Shown here piece after piece: positions 1-7,050 of a DNA stretch of 44,294 nucleotides. The notes under the pieces were generated by a model that saw only the letters and a program-made list of their open reading frames with translations, had not been told where the DNA came from and ran no database searches. The DNA is taken from the NCBI GenBank assembly GCA_902775605.1, contig CACYNE010000051.1, forward strand, positions 1 to 44,294, given 5' to 3'. This stretch comes from an uncultured Prevotellaceae bacterium (GTDB taxonomy: Bacteria > Bacteroidota > Bacteroidia > Bacteroidales > Bacteroidaceae). Numbering within the stretch: the first letter of the stretch is position 1; each line of letters starts with the position of its first letter. Made by a program: the position numbers and the translations under genes.

Positions 1-149
1 ATTATAAAGAATTAATAGAAGAATCTGTCCGTCGGACAGATAAGAATAATTCTCAAATCCTCATTAATTCAAAAATCAACCAGAGGTTGAAAAATTCTCA
101 AATTACTGCGAGCACTCGTGGGTCTTCGACAAATCTCTCTAATTCTTGA
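1..149. repeat. MITE-like repeat, copy A (cut by window edge)
   Basis: Near-identical to 2383-2585 over its whole length, except that it carries one copy of a 54-bp internal unit where the other carries two. It holds the odd palindrome CTGTCCGTCGGACAG and ends in the same terminal sequence, CTCTAATTCTTGA, just downstream of the upxY-like gene. The left end lies outside the window. No protein is encoded. The two copies are about 2.4 kb apart, each at the 3' end of a minus-strand gene. Confidence 0.8.
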
Positions 150-169
150 CCCTAAAATATAGAAAAAAG

Positions 170-727
170 CTAGTCGAGGAACTCGATGTCGGCGGCGTGA
201 TCGATGGTGATGACGAGGACACCGACGTGCTTGAGGGTGATGATGAGGGAGCGATTCTTGTTGACTCGCTTGATGGTGCCCTCGATTCCCTCGAAGTCAC
301 CGCGGATGAAGCGGATGCGACGGCCTTCCTTGCCATAGAGGGCTTCGTCGTAAGGCAGGAGGGTGCGACGGTTCTGGTCGTCGGGGATCTCCATGGCCTT
401 CATGAACTGACGCATGTGGGCCTCATCGATGGTGATGATGGTGGAGGCCTGGTCGGAGGTGCGGGCCTTGAAGGTCATATACTGCATGGCGGCACAGTCG
501 GCATTGAACATCTTCAACTCCGAGAGGGTGTTGATGCAGGAATAGACAAAGATCATATTATGGATGGCCGGCTCCAGGCGCTGCACAATCTTCTTGTTTT
601 TGCGCTCGATCACCTCACGCATGGGGATATAGTTCTCTATCTGCTTATCGTCGAGGGCCTGCTTCACGGTCAGCTCGCGACGATAGGACACGTACATGGG
701 ATACCAAAGAATCTCGTCTCTTTTCAA
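170..727 (-). CDS. UpxY-type transcription antiterminator (NusG family)
   Basis: A 185-residue NusG paralog. The N-terminal NGN domain begins at the WYPMYVSYRRE motif (residues 8-18) and runs to about 110. A KOW-like motif lies at about 134-165 (RIRFIRGDFEGIEG). In Bacteroides, UpxY proteins bind the nascent leader of capsule operons and stop premature termination; that role is inferred here. No ATG fits: an in-frame stop lies six codons upstream, so translation probably starts at TTG, and the first in-frame ATG would remove the conserved Trp-Tyr. The gene is preceded by about 600 nt of untranslated leader holding a terminator-like hairpin. Any capsule genes it controls would lie left of the window. 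A second paralog lies at 29531-30124. Confidence 0.85.
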   Translation of the reverse strand: MKRDEILWYPMYVSYRRELTVKQALDDKQIENYIPMREVIERKNKKIVQRLEPAIHNMIFVYSCINTLSELKMFNADCAAMQYMTFKARTSDQASTIITIDEAHMRQFMKAMEIPDDQNRRTLLPYDEALYGKEGRRIRFIRGDFEGIEGTIKRVNKNRSLIITLKHVGVLVITIDHAADIEFLD

Positions 728-921
728 CTTAAAGAATAAGAGTTAAGAAAGACTGATGAGATGGGTGAAGAGTTTAGTGTGAAGACAAAAGGAACGAGTG
801 CTCGCATTTTGAACACGAGTATCCAGACACGGGGTTGTCCTGCTTGTCAATCATACGTTTACTCTGGACCAGAGCTTTTCTGATTTGATCTTTTTTATGT
901 GCGCCCAACCAGGCTGAGACA

Positions 922-958
922 TAAAAAAAGCGTGGAAACGACTGCTGTCCATTCCACG
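922..958 (-). terminator. Intrinsic terminator ending the leader RNA
   Basis: A 7-bp stem (CGTGGAA at 931-937 with TTCCACG at 952-958) is followed on the minus strand by a run of seven U. It lies about 200 nt upstream of the upxY-like start, so transcription must read through it, or start downstream of it, to express that gene. Confidence 0.7.
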
Positions 959-1332
959 AACTGAGGCTCTGGTATGCCTATTAGAGTTGAACAGACAACG
1001 TCAGAGCCCACGCCGATATGAATATTGTACCCCTCAGCAACGTCAAGATGCTTTTCACCCTGTACGCTGGAAAAGGGGATGCGTATAAACACATCCCGGG
1101 ACATCTACCGCTGCTATGCCCAAGACTCTAATCGCATTGAATTTACCAGATTCCAGCTCGTCTCGAACAAAGCGCTTGTAAACGCCTTTTTAATATGTCT
1201 GATCGCTCGCTACCCACCCTTCCTCCTCAGAACTGAAAGCCCCTCGGCATCGGCGTGTGCTATCGCTCTCGTCAGCAGTTGTGAACACGTTCAGCGGTGC
1301 ATCGGATTGAAGCGACTACGAGTAATCGTGTG
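922..1332 (-). ncRNA. Candidate structured RNA or upxY leader
   Basis: The stretch 728-1476 has no convincing gene. On the minus strand a TACCTTTG box (1333-1340) is followed by a hairpin (1313-1328, loop CUCG), a strong GGGAUG/CAUCCC-type hairpin (1076-1097), a GGCUCUG/CAGAGCC stem (965-971 with 1002-1008), and a terminator-like hairpin with a U run (922-958). This order of promoter, several stable stems and terminator fits either a stand-alone RNA of about 400 nt or an attenuated leader of the upxY-like gene downstream. A 69-residue open frame inside it shows no recognisable protein features. RNase P and tmRNA core signatures were looked for and not seen. Confidence 0.5.
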
Positions 1333-1340
1333 CAAAGGTA
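1333..1340 (-). promoter_or_regulatory. Bacteroidetes -7 box (TACCTTTG)
   Basis: Exact TAnnTTTG match on the minus strand, followed at once by the first hairpin of the candidate RNA. No clear TTTG is seen at the -33 distance. Confidence 0.6.
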
Positions 1341-1417
1341 ATAAAAATAAATCATACACACCCTATCTTATTACTATTTTTTTCTACTTTTTGCCGTTTT
1401 TCCGCGGAAAAACACAG

Positions 1418-1458
1418 AAAAAGACATCGGGGGAACCGTATTTGGCTCCCCCGATATC
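1418..1458 (-). terminator. Terminator after the small exported protein gene
   Basis: A 12-bp stem with one mismatch (1426-1437 with 1444-1455, core CGGGGGA/TCCCCCG) is followed by a U-rich tract on the minus strand. It lies just downstream of the stop at 1477 and separates that gene from the leader RNA promoter. Confidence 0.85.
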
Positions 1459-1476
1459 TTCTCTTTTAAAAACCTT

Positions 1477-1845
1477 TTAAAGACCTTTGTTCTTCAGTGT
1501 GGCACCCAAGAGCATCATGTAGGTATCAAACTGATCCTCATTGAGCACGCGACGCATCTGCTGAACGTCCTTGCGAACGGCCTGGTGAACCAGGTGACGG
1601 CGCTGAAGGCCTCGTGATGTGGCGGCTTCCTGTACTTCATCGTTGAAGCAGTTCTGAATCACTTGCACAGCCTCCATCTGATAAGCATCGAGATCCAGTT
1701 TTGCTGCCAGTCGGTTGACGTCGAAACTCATGTCGTAATTGGCGGGCTGACGATCCATGAACATCATTCTGTGACCCTGATTTGTCTCGGCGTAGCCAAA
1801 CGTAACCATCATCATTGTTACCACTGAAATAGCAATCTTCTTCAT
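1477..1845 (-). CDS. Small exported helical protein, possibly Spy/CpxP-like
   Basis: A 122-residue protein with a signal peptide (MKKIAISVVTMMMVTFGYA, cleavage likely after Ala19). The mature part looks all-helical and Met/Gln-rich. The segments LAAKLDLDAYQMEAV and MRRVLNEDQFDTYMMLL resemble the twin L-x-Q helices of Spy/CpxP-type periplasmic proteins, but the match is loose and the family call is tentative. It has its own terminator downstream and about 220 nt of A/T-rich DNA upstream without an obvious TAnnTTTG box. Confidence 0.6.
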   Translation of the reverse strand: MKKIAISVVTMMMVTFGYAETNQGHRMMFMDRQPANYDMSFDVNRLAAKLDLDAYQMEAVQVIQNCFNDEVQEAATSRGLQRRHLVHQAVRKDVQQMRRVLNEDQFDTYMMLLGATLKNKGL

Positions 1846-2007
1846 AACTCTTTTCCTTTCTTTTTATTTGTTTGTTATTAATATCGTTTTGTTATCCTGA
1901 TCAACAACTTGTGTTATCCTGTTTCTGTCTTTTTGACGCAGGAACAGATGCATGGTTTAAAGTCGAACGAAAAAATTTTTTCTACACCCGAAAAGGGGGC
2001 AAAAAAT

Positions 2008-2024
2008 AATCCATAGGATTATAG
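2008..2024. repeat. Short palindrome in the intergenic region
   Basis: ATAATCC-ATA-GGATTAT is a perfect 7-bp inverted repeat. Partial versions of the same word recur at about 2030-2040 and 2068-2080, the last overlapping the 3' end of the TPR gene. Otherwise the gap 1846-2069 shows only A/T-rich sequence. Confidence 0.5.
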
Positions 2025-2069
2025 AAGCCTACGGATTATGCATATTTCCCCGGAAAAAAATCCTGATGT

Positions 2070-2249
2070 CTATGGATTATACATGTCCTTGCAATAGAAG
2101 GCCATGATATCATCAAGCATGCGCTTGGCCTCGACAGCAGGGCTGTCAGGGTCAAGCTCTATGGCTTTGATATAGCAGTTAATGGCTTCGTGCCATTTGG
2201 ACTCCTTGCGAAAGGCATTGCCCTTTTCGTACCACTCCTGTGCTGTCAT
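2070..2249 (-). CDS. Small TPR protein
   Basis: A 59-residue protein made of one and a half tetratricopeptide repeats: WYEKGNAFRKESKWHEAINCYIKAI followed by an ELDPDSP turn, which is textbook TPR consensus spacing. TPR units mediate protein contacts; no partner is indicated. The first ATG (2247-2249) is taken as the start; a longer frame would need TTG at 2264. The gene stands alone, with the MITE-like repeat and 16-bp tandem repeats immediately upstream. Confidence 0.7.
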   Translation of the reverse strand: MTAQEWYEKGNAFRKESKWHEAINCYIKAIELDPDSPAVEAKRMLDDIMAFYCKDMYNP

Positions 2250-2288
2250 TATCTCTATTTTCAAGATTTAATATCAAGAAATAATTTT

Positions 2289-2336
2289 TCTTTTTATCAA
2301 GAATTCTTTTTATCAAGTATTCTTTTTATCAAGAAT
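2289..2336. repeat. Three tandem 16-bp repeats
   Basis: Three consecutive copies of TCTTTTTATCAAGAAT (the second has one change, AAGTAT). The last copy runs into the left terminal sequence (TCAAGAATTAGAGA) of the MITE-like element, so the array looks like a slipped multiplication of the element end plus flank. Confidence 0.75.
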
Positions 2337-2585
2337 TAGAGAATTTGAGAATTATATTGTCCTTAAGGACAATTTGGATTGAATTATAAAGAATTAATAG
2401 AAGAATCTGTCCGTCGGACAGATAAGAATAATTCTCAAATCCTCATTAATTCAAAAGAATCTGTCCGTCGGACAGATAAGAATAATTCTCAAATCCTCAT
2501 TAATTCAAAAATCAACCAGAGGTTGAAAAATTCTCCAATTACTGCGAGCACTCGTGGGTCTTCGACAAATCTCTCTAATTCTTGA
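2329..2585. mobile_element. MITE-like element, complete copy B
   Basis: An element of about 257 bp with 14-bp perfect terminal inverted repeats: TCAAGAATTAGAGA at 2329-2342 and its complement at 2572-2585. Inner arms also match in inverted orientation (ATTTGAGAATTAT at 2343-2355 against 2428-2440 and 2482-2494). It contains an 18-bp perfect palindrome (2356-2373), two tandem 54-bp units (2403-2456, 2457-2510) each carrying CTGTCCGTCGGACAG, and no coding capacity. Its right end lies 8 bp from the folD stop. No target duplication could be defined by eye. Confidence 0.65.
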
Positions 2586-2593
2586 TAAAAAAA

Positions 2594-3472
2594 TTATTGA
2601 TAGTATTCTTTTTTTCCGGCAGCAAGGGTATTCTTCATCAGCGAGCAGATGGTCATGGGACCAACACCACCGGGAACGGGCGTGATGAAGGAGCACTTGG
2701 GAGCAACCTCATCAAACTTCACGTCGCCTGTGAGACGGAAACCGCTCTTGCGAGAGGCATCGGGCACGCGGGTGGTACCTACATCGACGATGACGGCACC
2801 CTCTTTCACCATGTCGGCGGTGACGAACTCAGGACTGCCAATGGCGGCGATGATGATATCGGCAGCGCGGCACTCCTCCTTGAGGGTCTTTGAGCGTGAG
2901 TGGCATACGGTAACGGTAGAGTCGCCATACTGCTTCTGCATCATGAGCTGGGCCATGGGCTTGCCCACGATGTTTGAGCGACCGAGGATGACGCACTTCT
3001 TGCCTGAGGTCTCGATGCCATAGCGCTTCAGCAGGGTGATGATGCCCAGAGGGGTGGCTGAGATGAAGCAGGGCAGACCGATGGCCATACGGCCCACATT
3101 GATGGGATGGAAGCCATCCACATCCTTACGATAGTCAATAGCCTCGATAATCTTCTGCTCGTCGATGTGCTTGGGAAGGGGCAGCTGCACGATAAAACCA
3201 TCGACATCGTCGTCCTTGTTCAGCTGATCAACACAGGCCAGAAGTTCCTCCTCGGTGATGTCGTCCTCATAGCGGATGAGGGTCGATTTGAAACCGCAGG
3301 CCTCGCAGGCCAGCACCTTGTTCTTTACGTAGGTCTCCGAACCACCATCGTGGCCCACCAACACTGCTGCCAGATGGGGCTGTTTGCCACCACGGGCCAT
3401 GATCTCTTTTACCTCTGCAGCAATCTCGGCCTTGATGGCTGCTGCTGTTGCTTTTCCGTCAATTAATGTCAT
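2594..3472 (-). CDS. folD: Methylene-THF dehydrogenase / methenyl-THF cyclohydrolase
   Basis: A full-length 292-residue FolD. It interconverts 5,10-methylene-, 5,10-methenyl- and 10-formyl-tetrahydrofolate with NADP in the cytosol. The catalytic motif [13 protein letters not shown] places the conserved Lys at 52. [25 protein letters not shown] (Rossmann loop) and [10 protein letters not shown] are all intact. It lies 76 nt downstream of ffh on the same strand, separated by a repeat-rich spacer. A folate enzyme domain also occurs two genes upstream in the queH fusion, whose product methenyl-THF is a FolD substrate. Confidence 0.97.
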   Translation of the reverse strand: MTLIDGKATAAAIKAEIAAEVKEIMARGGKQPHLAAVLVGHDGGSETYVKNKVLACEACGFKSTLIRYEDDITEEELLACVDQLNKDDDVDGFIVQLPLPKHIDEQKIIEAIDYRKDVDGFHPINVGRMAIGLPCFISATPLGIITLLKRYGIETSGKKCVILGRSNIVGKPMAQLMMQKQYGDSTVTVCHSRSKTLKEECRAADIIIAAIGSPEFVTADMVKEGAVIVDVGTTRVPDASRKSGFRLTGDVKFDEVAPKCSFITPVPGGVGPMTICSLMKNTLAAGKKEYYQ

Positions 3473-3480
3473 TTTTTTTA

Positions 3481-3545
3481 GCTTTTGGCTTTAGGCTATT
3501 AGCTGTTGGCTATTGGCTAAATGCTAACAGCCAACGGCCAACAGC
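3481..3545. repeat. GGCTGTTGGC / GCCAACAGC word cluster between ffh and folD
   Basis: The ffh-folD spacer is almost entirely variants of the words TTGGCTATTAGCTGTTGGCT and its complement AACAGCCAACGGCCAACAGC, arranged so that GCTGTTGG can pair with CCAACAGC across the spacer. The same words recur inside the agmatine deiminase gene at 15227-15313. Confidence 0.75.
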
Positions 3546-3548
3546 ATA

Positions 3549-4889
3549 TTAGTGCTTCATATTCTTCATGGCAGCAGCCATCTGCGCCATCTTTCCTTTA
3601 TCCATACCAGATACCATCTTCATCATCTTCTTGGTCTGGTCAAACTGCTTCAGCAGGCGGTTCACCTCTTCGAGCTTGGTGCCGGAGCCCTTGGCGATGC
3701 GGAGCTTGCGACTCTGGTTGATGATGTCGGGATTGGCACGCTCCTTGGGGGTCATCGAATTGATGATGGCCTCGATACCCTTGAAGGCGTTGTCGTCAAT
3801 GTCAATATCCTTGATGGCCTTGCCCACACCGGGAATCATGCCTGCCAGTTCCTTGATATTACCCATCTTCTTGATCTGCTGGATCTGGTTCATGAAGTCG
3901 TTGAAATCGAACTTGTTCTTGCGGATCTTCTTCTCCAACTCGCGGGCCTGCTTCTCGTCAAACTGCTGCTGAGCACGCTCTACCAGTGAGACAACGTCAC
4001 CCATACCCAGAATACGGTCGGCCATACGCTCAGGGTGGAACACATCAATGGCTTCCATTTTCTCGCCAGTACCCACAAACTTGATGGGTTTGGTGACCAC
4101 AGTGCGGATAGAGAGGGCAGCACCACCACGAGTGTCACCATCGAGCTTGGTCAGTACCACACCGTCGAAGTCGAGACGGTCGTTGAACTCCTTGGCGGTG
4201 TTCACTGCGTCCTGACCAGTCATGGAATCGACCACGAACAAGGTTTCATCGGGGTTAATGGCCTGCTTCAGATTGGCAATCTCGTTCATCATCTCCTCAT
4301 CGACAGCCAGACGACCGGCGGTATCGACGATGACCACAGTATAGCTCTCCTGCTTAGCCTTGCGGATGGCGTTCTGGGCAATCTCAACTACGTTCTTGTT
4401 GCCTTCCTCGGTATAGACATCCACACCCACTGTCTCAGCAACGACCTTCAACTGCTCAATAGCAGCAGGACGATAGACGTCGCAGGCCACCAGCAGGGGT
4501 TTCTTGTGCTGACGCTCCTTGAGCATCTTGGCCAACTTACCAGTGAAGGTGGTCTTACCAGAGCCCTGCAGACCAGACATCAGGATGATGGCAGGACGGC
4601 CTTCGAGCTTCAACTCGGCAGCCTTACCGCCCATCAGCTCGGTCAACTCGTCGTGCACAATCTTCACCATCAACTGACTGGGCTTAATGGCTGTGAGCAC
4701 GTTCATGCCCATAGCTTTCTGCTTGACAGTATCAGTAAACTGCTTGGCCACCTTATAGTTGACGTCGGCATCCAACAGGGCACGACGCACGTCCTTCAGA
4801 GTCTCGGCAACGTTAATCTCGGTGATCTTTCCCTCACCCTTCAATATCTTGAACGACCGCTCCAGTCGTTCACTTAAATTTTCAAACAT
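3549..4889 (-). CDS. ffh: Signal recognition particle protein Ffh
   Basis: A 446-residue SRP54-type GTPase that binds signal peptides and 4.5S RNA for co-translational membrane targeting. The N domain is residues 1 to about 95. The G domain has G1 GLQGSGKTT (106-114), ACDVYRPAAIEQL, G3 DTAGRL and G4 TKLDGDTRGGAAL. The C-terminal M domain is methionine-rich and ends MAAAMKNMKH. Length and motif order are normal. A TAATTTTG box with TTTG 20 bp upstream precedes the start at the end of the neighbouring gene's terminator. Confidence 0.97.
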   Translation of the reverse strand: MFENLSERLERSFKILKGEGKITEINVAETLKDVRRALLDADVNYKVAKQFTDTVKQKAMGMNVLTAIKPSQLMVKIVHDELTELMGGKAAELKLEGRPAIILMSGLQGSGKTTFTGKLAKMLKERQHKKPLLVACDVYRPAAIEQLKVVAETVGVDVYTEEGNKNVVEIAQNAIRKAKQESYTVVIVDTAGRLAVDEEMMNEIANLKQAINPDETLFVVDSMTGQDAVNTAKEFNDRLDFDGVVLTKLDGDTRGGAALSIRTVVTKPIKFVGTGEKMEAIDVFHPERMADRILGMGDVVSLVERAQQQFDEKQARELEKKIRKNKFDFNDFMNQIQQIKKMGNIKELAGMIPGVGKAIKDIDIDDNAFKGIEAIINSMTPKERANPDIINQSRKLRIAKGSGTKLEEVNRLLKQFDQTKKMMKMVSGMDKGKMAQMAAAMKNMKH

Positions 4890-4917
4890 AAAATCTATAA
4901 TTGCAATTATTGGGGTG

Positions 4918-4949
4918 CAAAATTACACAAAAAAAACGAGACTCACAAA
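4918..4949 (-). promoter_or_regulatory. ffh promoter (TTTG-N20-TAATTTTG)
   Basis: Minus strand: TTTG (4946-4949), 20 nt spacer, TAATTTTG (4918-4925), then 28 nt to the ffh ATG. The -33 element lies in the loop of the upstream gene's terminator, so terminator and promoter overlap. Confidence 0.7.
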
Positions 4950-4967
4950 TAATGGGTCTCGTTTTTT
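4931..4967 (-). terminator. Terminator of the queH fusion gene
   Basis: ACGAGAC (4936-4942) pairs with GTCTCGT (4956-4962), with A and T runs on both sides, so it could work in both directions. The stop codon of the minus-strand gene (4966-4968) lies in its flank. Confidence 0.85.
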
Positions 4968-6183
4968 ATGATATAACCTCGTCCATGATGATGTCGTGCG
5001 CCTCTGACGGCACCTCGGCCACGCGCTGGAAGGGGAAACAAACACCTATCTTATACAGATGGGGATGGGCAGCGAGGAAGCGGTCGTAATAGCCTTTCCC
5101 TCGTCCCAAGCGGTGACCTGCCGCATCGAAGGCCATGCCGGGCACCAGGGCCACGTCAATCTGGTCATAGTCCGTAAAGGGTTCGCCCACGGGCTCCATG
5201 ATATGGAAAGCGCCTTCCTGCAGGTCGGCACGCGAGGTGTAGCGTCGCAGTTCCATCGTTTCATCGCCTGTGACCTTGGGAAGCACAACCGTTTTTCCTT
5301 CTGCCACCAGTTGGTCTATCAAAGGACGGATATCAACTTCGTCGGGCAAAGGCCAGTATGTGAGGAAAGTGGAAAGTGGAAGGTGGAGAGAGGAAGGTGG
5401 AGAGAGGAAAGAGGAGGGAGGAGAGAGGAAGGTGGAAGGGGGAAGGTGGAGAGAGGAAAGAGGAAGGTGGAGAGAGGAAGGTGGAAGGAGGAGAGAGGTG
5501 AGAGATGAGTGAAGACGCTCAACGATTTCTTCTGACATTTTGGCCAGCTGGGATTGATGCTGCTTCTTGGCCACGCGCATCTGCGCACGGAGGAGGGGCT
5601 TGGTGTTTGCACCATTGCGGGCAGAGAACTCACAGCCGCAATACTGCTGGTTATAAAACTGGTTTTCCTTGAGCAACTGGTTCCTGCGCTCCTGCAGGCC
5701 GCCCTTGCGCCAGTTCTGTGCCCAGAACACGACGCCCTCGGCCGACTGCTCCGCCAGATGGCCTGCCTGCTCTATCTGCTCCAGACTCTTCCAGCGACTG
5801 GAGGCCAGCGTCGTGGCGAAATATTTGATGCCCAGTTCCTGCGCCTTGTGGGCCGCTGCCGTCAAGCGAAGCACGAAGCACGCCTGACAGCGAGGACCGC
5901 GCTCGGGCTCCTGCTCCAGGCCTTTCATGCGCTGGCACCACGACGCGTGGTCGTAGTCGCCATCAATCCACTGAATGCCCAGGCGCTCGGCATGGCGCTT
6001 GCTCTCGTTCTTACGGATCTCATACTCCTCGCGAGGCCAGATATTGGGATTAAAATAGAAGATGGTGGGGCGCACGCCATGGTTCAGCAGCCACTCTACA
6101 ATGGCTGATGAGCAGGGGGCGCAACAGGCATGCAAAAGCACCTCGGTGCACCCCTCAGGAATAACAATAGCAGGACTCTTCAT
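4966..6183 (-). CDS. Fusion: epoxyqueuosine reductase QueH + 5-formyl-THF cyclo-ligase
   Basis: A 405-residue two-domain protein. Residues 1 to about 195 are QueH (DUF208): the cluster-binding Cys pairs C20-C21 (HACCAPCSS) and C99/C102 (RCQAC) are present, plus YCGC at 181-184. QueH reduces epoxyqueuosine to queuosine in tRNA. Residues about 198-405 are 5-formyltetrahydrofolate cyclo-ligase: TYWPLPDEVDIRPLI, LVPGMAFD and the ATP-site motif GRGKGYYDRF (360-369). Residues about 227-274 between the first helix and first strand of that domain are a Ser/Pro/Leu low-complexity insert encoded by a purine-rich repeat. Both domains otherwise look intact. Activity of the ligase half with this insert is uncertain. 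Confidence 0.9.
   Translation of the reverse strand: MKSPAIVIPEGCTEVLLHACCAPCSSAIVEWLLNHGVRPTIFYFNPNIWPREEYEIRKNESKRHAERLGIQWIDGDYDHASWCQRMKGLEQEPERGPRCQACFVLRLTAAAHKAQELGIKYFATTLASSRWKSLEQIEQAGHLAEQSAEGVVFWAQNWRKGGLQERRNQLLKENQFYNQQYCGCEFSARNGANTKPLLRAQMRVAKKQHQSQLAKMSEEIVERLHSSLTSLLLPPSSLHLPLSSLHLPPSTFLSPPSSFLSPPSSLHLPLSTFLTYWPLPDEVDIRPLIDQLVAEGKTVVLPKVTGDETMELRRYTSRADLQEGAFHIMEPVGEPFTDYDQIDVALVPGMAFDAAGHRLGRGKGYYDRFLAAHPHLYKIGVCFPFQRVAEVPSEAHDIIMDEVIS
5361..5512. repeat. Purine-rich GGAAGGTGGAGAGA repeat inside the queH fusion
   Basis: About 150 bp built almost only from the words GGAAAGTGG, GGAAGGTGG and GAGAGAGGA on the plus strand, read in frame on the minus strand as Leu/Pro/Ser/His/Phe. 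The same words recur in the FAD gene at 8617-8822. Its boundaries coincide with the start of the first strand of the cyclo-ligase domain. Confidence 0.85.
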
Positions 6184-6202
6184 ACATCATACATCTTTCA
6201 TC

Positions 6203-6235
6203 TTCCTTTTCTCCCCTCCTGCACGGGAGGGGGTG
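6203..6235. repeat. GC-rich hairpin between two minus-strand genes
   Basis: CCCCTCC-TGCAC-GGGAGGGG forms a stem of at least 7 bp just after the stop of the TerB-DnaJ gene. There is no strong U run, so it may be an mRNA end or processing signal or a REP-like word rather than a clear terminator. Confidence 0.5.
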
Positions 6236-6243
6236 GGTTTCTC

Positions 6244-7008
6244 TTACATTCCCCTTGCTTTCCAGATACGGTCTTTTGCGGCATTGATCTCCTGGAATTT
6301 CTTTTCTGCGGCCTTGCGCACGTCATCACCCAGTTTGGCCACACGGTCGGGATGGTGCTCCAAGGCCAGTTTGCGATAGGCTTTCTTCAACTCGGCATCC
6401 GAGGCATCGGGACTGACACCCAGCACCTTATAGGCATCCTCCAGCGAGTCGCCCTCCAGATGGAGCATGGCATCGACCTCCTGGGGCGACATCTGCATCC
6501 ACTGGGCCACCTCTTTCAGGGCCGTCACCTCCACCTGGTCCACACGACCATCGGCCTGGGCAATCATCACGAGGAAGTTGAGCAACTGCAGGCGACCGGA
6601 ATAATCGACATTCACGGCAATCTGCTGACAGGCCTGACGGATGCGCTCACGATAGACACTCGTTCCCTGACGGTCCTGCTCCATGAACAACTGGCGCATC
6701 ATCTGGTCGCCCTGCTGGGCTGCCGCCTCGCCAAAGTTCTGGCGCAGCATGCCGCGCACCAGCTCCATCTCGGAGTGCATAACCTTACCGTCGGCCTTGA
6801 CGATATAGGCCGCCAATACCAACATCGAAATAAAGAAACTGTTGCGGTCGCCTTGCTGCGACTGCTCCTGATCCAGGCGCAGGGTCTCGCCCTCGCCTTG
6901 TGAGGTAGCAGTATCAAAGAGTGCGCCAACAACAAATCCAATCAGTCCACCCAAGGGACCAAAGGCGCTCCATCCAAGATAGCCGCCTATCCATTTTCCA
7001 AAAGCCAT
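6244..7008 (-). CDS. TerB-DnaJ membrane co-chaperone (DjlA-like)
   Basis: A 254-residue protein. Residues about 6-31 are a glycine-rich hydrophobic segment (WIGGYLGW to GFVVGALF), a likely membrane anchor. Residues about 55-185 form a TerB-like helical domain with two acidic KADGKV / QADGRV motifs. Residues 190-254 are a J domain with the HPD triad at 219-221 (EHHPDR). This is the architecture of DjlA, a membrane co-chaperone that stimulates DnaK; the partner here is inferred. It follows the cytidylate-kinase-like gene by 42 nt, a spacer holding a CCCCTGAGCC/GGCTTGGGG hairpin. Confidence 0.88.
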   Translation of the reverse strand: MAFGKWIGGYLGWSAFGPLGGLIGFVVGALFDTATSQGEGETLRLDQEQSQQGDRNSFFISMLVLAAYIVKADGKVMHSEMELVRGMLRQNFGEAAAQQGDQMMRQLFMEQDRQGTSVYRERIRQACQQIAVNVDYSGRLQLLNFLVMIAQADGRVDQVEVTALKEVAQWMQMSPQEVDAMLHLEGDSLEDAYKVLGVSPDASDAELKKAYRKLALEHHPDRVAKLGDDVRKAAEKKFQEINAAKDRIWKARGM

Positions 7009-7050
7009 AATCTGTTCTAACTAAGCCCCCAAGCCTCGAGGGCTCAGGGG

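Noticed and set aside
895-1104. 69-residue ORF on the minus strand
   Set aside because: It lies across the hairpins and terminator of the candidate RNA, has no domain, signal or start context, and is best explained as chance coding in a structured RNA.
922-1332. RNase P RNA or tmRNA
   Set aside because: The conserved GAGGAAAGTCC-type P RNA core and the tmRNA 3' CCA acceptor and T-arm sequence were looked for and not seen on either strand. The region is kept as an unassigned RNA.
2403-2510. CRISPR-like array
   Set aside because: The two 54-bp units are directly adjacent with no spacers, and no cas gene is present; they form part of a MITE-like element.
4035-4877. 280-residue plus-strand ORF opposite ffh
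   Set aside because: It is a long antisense frame created by codon bias of ffh; its protein is His/Leu-rich with no domain. Similar antisense frames opposite thrA, the kinase, aguA and the FAD gene were left out for the same reason.
6203-6235. Strong intrinsic terminator between the TerB-DnaJ and queH genes
   Set aside because: The stem is good but no U run follows, so a terminator call is not supported; listed only as a hairpin repeat.
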